DNA from: Notospermus geniculatus | Lineage: Eukaryota > Nemertea > Pilidiophora > Heteronemertea > Lineidae | NCBI GenBank assembly: GCA_002633025.1 | Contig: NMRB01000021.1 | Location: forward strand, 312,071-376,070 | Direction of reading: 5' to 3' | Length of the DNA: 64,000 nt | Notes under the pieces: model-generated | Databases searched by the model: none | What the model was told of the DNA's origin: nothing | The model's input: the letters and a program-made list of their open reading frames with translations, nothing else | Translations under genes and position numbers: made by a program | In this document: piece after piece, positions 57,800 to 64,000 of the stretch | Numbering within the stretch: the first letter of the stretch is position 1 | Layout of the letters: the number at the start of each line of letters is the position of its first letter

Positions 57800-60645
57800 T
57801 AGCTATGTCCTGTAGATAGATAAAGTGTATTCGAACGCAACGACCACAACAGATGATTTTTAAGATTGACCTTTGCCCTAATCTGCATATAATAATGGCT
57901 GCCATGACGGCCATATTGCCTCTGTGACCGAGGTGCACTGTAGGATATTGTTACTATGTTATGACCCGCTGGGAACCCTGACTTCTGTGCGTCTACACAC
58001 CTGTAACTAGTAAACAAATCGCGTTTTTTTCTGATCAGTAATTTCCGATCACAAGCAGACGATCAATGATCTCCAAGCAGTCCGTGTGCGCTGCGTGGAG
58101 TGTGATATGGGATGAATGGTTTCTCGAGGGAACTGTCGTAGAGCCAGCCTTGACTCTCCATAGCAACGGTTTATGTGGGGACTGTCAGCTTTAATGGCGT
58201 CGACTGGGAGTGACAAAATGTTAGGGAAAACATTGGGGAAATTGCTATTCGTTCCAGTGGTGGTCATCGTAAACTGTCTTCTCATTAATTACCCTTTTTA
58301 ATTTAATTTAAAAAAATTGTTCTGCAGGTTGGAGAAAGTAGGTCACGGGAGGGCTTACCTCGTGACCTCGTCACCGAGTGCAACGAACTCGTTCCCGGGT
58401 ATGGTCACGTGATCTTATCGATCTGTTGTCTTGTCGGCAAAATTAGTCGAGTTACAAATGCCAAGGACACATGATCGACGTCGAAAACAGGAATTATAAG
58501 AATAAAATATGAAGGGTCATGGTAGCGGTGTCGTTAACCTATGTTTTTCTCGTCGAACAAACGAGAACTTGGCCGGAAGCCGTGCCCCACGCTGGTTGTA
58601 AACAGGGCTTTGTGGGTCGAAGTCCTACCTTATTATCTTGTCTTCATGTTGGCGTTTAAATATAAAAGACAAAAGGAATTGACGCCCTTAACGAGGTGTT
58701 CAATGAAACATAGATTTTGTTTTGAATTTTGACCTACTTTATGCATTTTAGACCGATGTACATGTAATGTTTTTCACTGCCCCTGTTTGCCAAAGCCCCC
58801 CAACAAAAAAAATGAGGGACAAGCCGCGACGTGACAACGGGAGAGACATTGATTTTAATGTCCGCCACAAAATAAAGCAGGCATTCTCATTGATTACACC
58901 GAGTCGTGTGACCTATACACTGCGTTACGGCACCATCATTTAAAAATTCTCGGCGAAGAGGCGGAAAATTTCCGGTAGTTCTCTTCGATACGGCGAAAAA
59001 CTCTCGTTCCATCATTTCTACTCCGCCTGCCTCCGTGCTGCATATCTGCACCATCCCCGTTTCTAACCTATCTGACCTATCTTATTTATCGATTTCAGAT
59101 CTTGTCTCTATCAAACATGAAATCTACAAGTTTATTTCTGATGGAAAATCGTTTTGTTCCCGTCGAACCAGCGTACTTCTATAAAATGTCAGATGGGTGC
59201 GCGGTTTCGTGGCCGACGAAAGTAGGTCACACCATGAAATAATTGATAACCCGAGGCGCGTGTTATCAAATTTCATTTTATAGACACAAAGAATTCTATT
59301 ATTAGAATGATAAACTAGAACAATATCAATAGACCCTACATTGTGCTCGTTTTATAACAATCAATTCAAAATATGAATTGACAAAACAAGTCGGCAAGAA
59401 AAAAATCATGACTCCGCGGATATCCAGGAATAAATAGGTCACAAATTATGCTCCACTTATTCTCATCCCAAATTAGGTCAACAAAATAATAATCGAGTAC
59501 TTCATTCATGATCCCAATATCCGGAAAAATTAGGTCAATGGGTGAGGGCATGCAGGGCGACGTAGATGGCCAGGCTGACGTGTCGCTTTTGAGGACGTGT
59601 CCTCCTAGACCTGACATCGACGCCCTGTCACCGCTGAGGTTCGACCCCCAGTCAGATTTTGATAAGGGCGACTGTCTTTGTCAGAGTAGGGTTTCCCGGG
59701 AACTTCGGTTTCCTGTTGATCTCTTTAAACCGAAAGTTTATATAACGAAACATGCTTCAAAACCGTGACGTATCGATTGATAATGATATCTCTCCCAAGG
59801 TCAAATACCGGAACAGGCCTATTCCTGTTTTCCCAGGTGCCCGNCCCCCCCCCCCCCCCTGCATAATCCCCGTAATCATGGGTGTGACGATGTGTTGGCA
59901 AAACATCCGCAACCACCACCTCATATGACCTGACCCCCTACAACGTTTTGCTATATCTTGTCCTACATTATGACAAGTGCCATAAATTCTGAATAATAAC
60001 CATAATGCATATACCGTTCATCTCGGAAGTTAGTTATCCGCTGACCCCTGCAAGCTGGGTCAGTGTTACGTCCTTGTACATGTATATCTACCGCTTACCG
60101 GTAGCTTATGACCTTGAACAAGGTTCATCGAGAGTTCGCGCCCGGTGAAAATTATGAAACTAAATCTAGAATGAAGGTGTAAATATTTTGCCAGGGTTGT
60201 TTATCACTATAAGTTATGTATAAATCCATAGTGCACAGCGAGGGCATCTTTATTTAGAAACGAAAATGTTGGTCATCGCTGAACACTCCCCATGAAAGGA
60301 TGAAGTGGGCACTTGACATTGGCTTGAATATGTGTCTCCTCAGGCTTTCCTCCATGTTATACTCGGTAACCTCAAAACATTGAATTTCCCCGAAGTTGAC
60401 GACCTCTGTTAAACCTTTGGACACTTTCAATATTTAATATGGCTGGTTTCAATTTGGGTCGTTTCAATGGGTAGTTCCAAGGTTTTGAGGTTACTGTGTG
60501 CACTGTGTTGCACCATCAGGCCTGCGACCTTGTCTATTCTCTTGGCAGCAGTATTAACTAACATATATGACACTCCGCTGGAAAAGTGTGCCGCTTGGTG
60601 ACAGTAATAAACAGAATGGGGTCGAAATACCATCAGAGTTCGCCT
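57800..60645. other. Non-coding stretch, no gene recognised
   Basis: A plus frame at 59508-59690 has protein-like composition and a possible donor (CAGA/GTAGGG) but no other support. A poly-C run with an N occurs near 59843. Confidence 0.35.
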
Positions 60646-60708
60646 TTGGTCTTGGATCTTGAAATTCGGTCTTGGATCTTGGATCGCGGATCTTGGATCT
60701 TGAATTAG
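60646..60708. repeat. CTTGGAT short tandem repeat
   Basis: About seven imperfect GGATCTT/CTTGGAT units. Confidence 0.8.
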
Positions 60709-62060
60709 GGTGTCCCTCATACAATTGAATGTAGGCCGAGAATCCGGGAGTGAAATTAAGTTTAGTAGGTCAATCACGCGGGAAATTAGGCCGCCGCGCT
60801 TGGATTGGTGTTGCGTCCAAAGTCTCTTTCTTTACCACAGCTGGGGGCCTGAAACAAGCATCCTTATTCAACAAAGTATTTTTCATTTTAAGTTGACTAT
60901 TGAAATTGTTGTCATCATGGGCATGATAGGCCTATATATCGTGTAATTTGATCCAAAACGATGTATAGGGCTTTGGGTCGTTCGACAATAGGCGGGACAT
61001 TCTTTTCGGGAGATCTGTTTTCCCTCTACACCCATCAGACTCTCAAAGGGACTGAAAGACCTGTCAATAAAATCAGAAATCAGTTTTCTTTATTGATTTC
61101 TGGATACAAAAATTCGTCAAGGCACAGCTGCCCCAACCATCATCATGGTAAGACCCGTTTTTCATTTCTTTAGGGTCAATTTGAAGAAATTATTTACATG
61201 GTATCAAAATATGTGTTTAAATTTCTGGCGGCAGTGAATTGTGAGTGCGGGGGTGACGGCTTGGCATTGTTATTCAATATTACTCGGCTACGTGCTCCCC
61301 ACCCTACCGTCTATTCACCCTGACACATGAACATGCGCTCTGCATAATATTTAAAGCAGACAAACCTCGTATACCTCTATGTATGAATAACTGGCCAATT
61401 TATCGGAAAGTTGTTTACGAGAAACCAAGCAGGCAATCGATGTAAAGTACCCGTCTGCGAGTACTTGAATTGAATAGTTGTTTACCTCAAATAATTTAGG
61501 TCGCCTATTTTAGCTCATTCACCATCTCAGAATGTGGGCCAATTGCCTTCGGCCACAGGGGCATGGAAGGAATAAATTATTCCAAACTGGAGGATGGACT
61601 TTTCACCTTTAGGCTTGGTTGAACGGGTTGATGTAGGGTCAGCTCTATTATACACCTGTTGGCAGGAATGATGATCAAAACAGGGCTATATATCAAAAAC
61701 TTGTTTTCCTGGTCGAACTTGTCACCCACGAAGCCTTCATGGACTGGTGAGCCCAAGATCCCCGCCGAGGTCCAGTCCAGTCATGGCAGTCAGCCCATGT
61801 CCAGTGAAGTCAGTCGAACAGAACGGACGCTTAGGTCGCGTATTTGTTGATTAACTACAGGCCCTATTAAAGCCCCGAAATGTTGTTCTTGAAAAGCATG
61901 GGAATAATTCTGCAACCCNNNNNNNNNNNNNNNNNNCCCGGTACCAGCAGATTAAAGCTGACAAAAATTGGAAGTGTCTGAACGAAAAACCTGTCAACAT
62001 TTATCTGCTGATGGCCCAGTATTGATCTTTCTCCTCTTCCACCCCCTTACCCCTGCCGAC
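60709..62060. other. Non-coding stretch with short gap
   Basis: No exon recognised. A short run of Ns lies at about 61919-61936. Confidence 0.4.
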
Positions 62061-62090
62061 TAACCCTAACCCTAACCCTTACCCTTAGCC
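62061..62090 (-). repeat. Interstitial telomere-like repeat
   Basis: Three CCCTAA-type units followed by degenerate CCCTTA units. Confidence 0.85.
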
Positions 62091-62214
62091 AGTACTGGCT
62101 AGGCCTCAATACTATCACCCTATCGCGCAACCCGGCGCGCAACCCCCTATTTCAACCCAAACAAGTTGCTGCTCTCCATCACGCAATGATGAAATTTACA
62201 ATGCGATCAATGTG

Positions 62215-62222
62215 TGACGTCA
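62215..62222. promoter_or_regulatory. CRE octamer TGACGTCA
   Basis: A perfect cAMP-response element about 440 bp upstream of the ATG at 62661, consistent with a promoter region. Confidence 0.4.
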
Positions 62223-62660
62223 CAAGCTGTGATCACCTCCGCCTGACTGAACTACATAATGTAGTTCTGTTCCATTTCCCTGTGATCTGGAAACTATGTA
62301 GATGGCGCTGGGCGCTACCCGATTACGAGTTTGTGGAATCTAGGTCATGGCATTAATTCCAAGTGTGTCAGCGGAGAAGTGAAAAACAAGTGCGCGCCGG
62401 CTGGCAGAGATCGGTCATTTTATGCGCGAAGTCCTGCACACCATCATCCGATTTCGCTGGGAAAGGATCTTTAGTACTTATTGAACAATTCTGTGCAGTG
62501 AAACTCCACTTTTGAACACATTTTCTGTTATATGTCGTCATTTTTCCGAGTGCCAGTTGTGTTCTGTCTGATCAGCTGTTGTTCTCGACGCGGATGCATG
62601 GCCGATGGCGAAACGAAACTGAATTGAACTTCTGTCGAATTATATTCTCATAAACTCCTC

Positions 62661-62721
62661 ATGGATCAGCCAAGCATGCCGGGGAAAACCAGAACTACCC
62701 CTATAGACATTGAATCATTAG
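62661..62721 (+). CDS. Candidate first coding exon of an unidentified gene
   Basis: The ATG at 62661 has an in-frame TGA at 62625-62627 upstream and no ATG between. The frame runs 20 codons and one base (MDQPSMPGKTRTTPIDIESL) to a perfect donor, TTAG/GTAAGT. The upstream 450 bp is comparatively GC-rich and has a CRE octamer, as expected of a promoter. I do not recognise the protein; the basic PGKTRTTP followed by IDIESL looks like a natural N terminus rather than random sequence. The remaining exons must lie beyond 64000. Confidence 0.5.
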
Positions 62722-63120
62722 GTAAGTTCATTTTAAACTTTTAATTGCATCAGATTGCTATGTGATATTTGACATTCCATTGTCTGAGTGTGTTTTTTCC
62801 GTGTTCATGATTGGTCAGCAGAGGTGTTAAAGCTGAATGCCCCTGCTCTCGTTAGGAGAAGTCTACAAAGTACAAAGTCTACCACAGTTACTCTTTCAGC
62901 ATGCAGCAGTCTGTGACTGTGTGTGTTTCATCATGATTTGATATTTTCATGACTTCCCTAGCTAATGCATCATCAACTCATGTACATGTATTTTCAAACT
63001 GATACTGTAGACCCACATTTGTGTCTCAAAAATGTGTGTCTCTAAAATATCAGCAATTTGATTTCGGAGATTTTAAACCCATTTGGATAAAGTTTACCAG
63101 TTTCAGCAGAAATGGGTCAG

Positions 63121-63467
63121 AAGTTGAAATTTGTTGCCCTTTGCCTTTAATTAGGTCTAAGTTGAAATTTGTTGCCCTTTGCCTTTAATTAGGTCCAAGT
63201 TGAAATTTGTTGCCCTTTGCCTTTAATTAGGTCCAAGTTGAAATTTGTTGCCCTTTGCCTTTAATTATTAGCCTAAGTTGAAATTTTTGCCTTTTGCCTT
63301 TAATTAGGCCTGAGTTAAATTTGTTGCCCTTTGCCTTAATTATTAGCCTATTAGTTGAAATTTGTTGCCCTTTGCCTTTACTTAGGTCGAAGTTGAAATT
63401 TGTTGCCCTTTTGCCTTTACTGGCTGAGTATTAAATTAAGGCAAACAAAGGGCAGCAAATTTCAACT
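63121..63467. repeat. 38-bp minisatellite, about 8 copies, last one inverted
   Basis: Unit AAGTTGAAATTTGTTGCCCT plus TTGCCTTTAATTAGGTCC. The array (63121-63420) is followed by one reverse-complement unit at 63434-63467. It lies in the first intron of the candidate gene. Confidence 0.92.
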
Positions 63468-64000
63468 TTGGTGTAGGCCTAAATGACATTTTTCATCACA
63501 ATTAACTGTCGCTGCGTGGATTTTGGGGCATTTACCTTTTTGCTGTTTTATAAAATGAACAGCTGGCGTGAAACATTCAGAAAAAATTCAAAAAGTGAAA
63601 CTTTTCTAGCGTGAAACATCCAGGTTCAGCACTTGTGAACAGCTGTGACCAGCCCAGGCGGGAATTCTCCCGTGAAAAAAATACAATATCAATTGAAAAA
63701 TATGCCACATTGTCCCATTATGTGAATCTGAATCATTCATATGGATACCTCTTGCTCACAGGACAGGATGACGAATCATGAACTGTGACAAAGCACCACC
63801 CTTCCGTCCAATCAACTGTCTGACCTCCTTTCTATAATATAGGTTTTGTAATCTAGATCAGCGACTAGTGACCTAATTTTGAACAATTCAGTCTGTCGTA
63901 AACAAGTTGTTGGTAATTTGTTTTCACAGGGTGAATCCAAGGGGTGTAATCTATGAAAAGTGTTGCTGAACAATCAGAGGCTATTTGAGGATCAGCGGTT
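63468..64000. other. Non-coding, probably intronic
   Basis: No exon or named repeat seen. Confidence 0.4.

Noticed and set aside
59508-59690. Plus frame with protein-like composition (RPDIDALSPLRFDPQSDF) and a possible donor
   Set aside because: No acceptor, promoter or recognisable family, so left as a note only.

Overview
This is a stretch of animal nuclear genome, not prokaryotic. Real genes are split into short exons with GT-AG introns, most of the DNA is dispersed repeats and small DNA transposons, and a run of TTAGGG-type units occurs near 62.06 kb. Frequent TAGGCCTA and TACATGTA words, compact inverted-repeat transposons and invertebrate-like protein sequences suggest a marine invertebrate (deuterostome or lophotrochozoan). 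I cannot name the species.

One gene can be read completely. USP37, a ubiquitin-specific protease, lies on + at 40984-51565 in 17 coding exons. All intron phases agree and give a 1284-residue protein: an N-terminal PH-like domain, a proline/serine linker with a KEN motif, the Cys box, two CxxC finger pairs, a lineage-expanded linker, four UIM-like helices and the His box. On the opposite strand, 3.7 kb upstream, is the first coding exon of cyclin Y (37320-37167, -); its other exons were not found here. Four further coding exons or exon candidates stand alone: an unidentified 92-codon exon at 1425-1700 (+), a WD40-type exon at 30433-30314 (-), a transmembrane-tail exon at 8337-8066 (-), and a first exon at 62661-62721 (+).

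Layout: 0-8 kb, short inverted-repeat transposons plus the orphan exon; 8-10 kb, the transmembrane exon and a 36-bp minisatellite; 10.35-11.03 kb, assembly gap; 11-19.2 kb, a repeat family full of AGGTCA half-sites and a 3.9-kb palindrome; 19.2-28.2 kb, further palindromic elements and tandem repeats; 28.2-37 kb, hAT-like and Harbinger-like elements with nested insertions; 37-52 kb, the cyclin Y/USP37 head-to-head pair; 52-62 kb, mostly unrecognised DNA with a few short transposons and a GC-rich minisatellite; 62-64 kb, a probable new gene start and a 38-bp minisatellite.

The protein-coding content is conventional. The unusual signal is in the mobile DNA: many elements are nearly pure inverted repeats, many carry exact target duplications, and in several cases the uninterrupted target survives elsewhere in this window.
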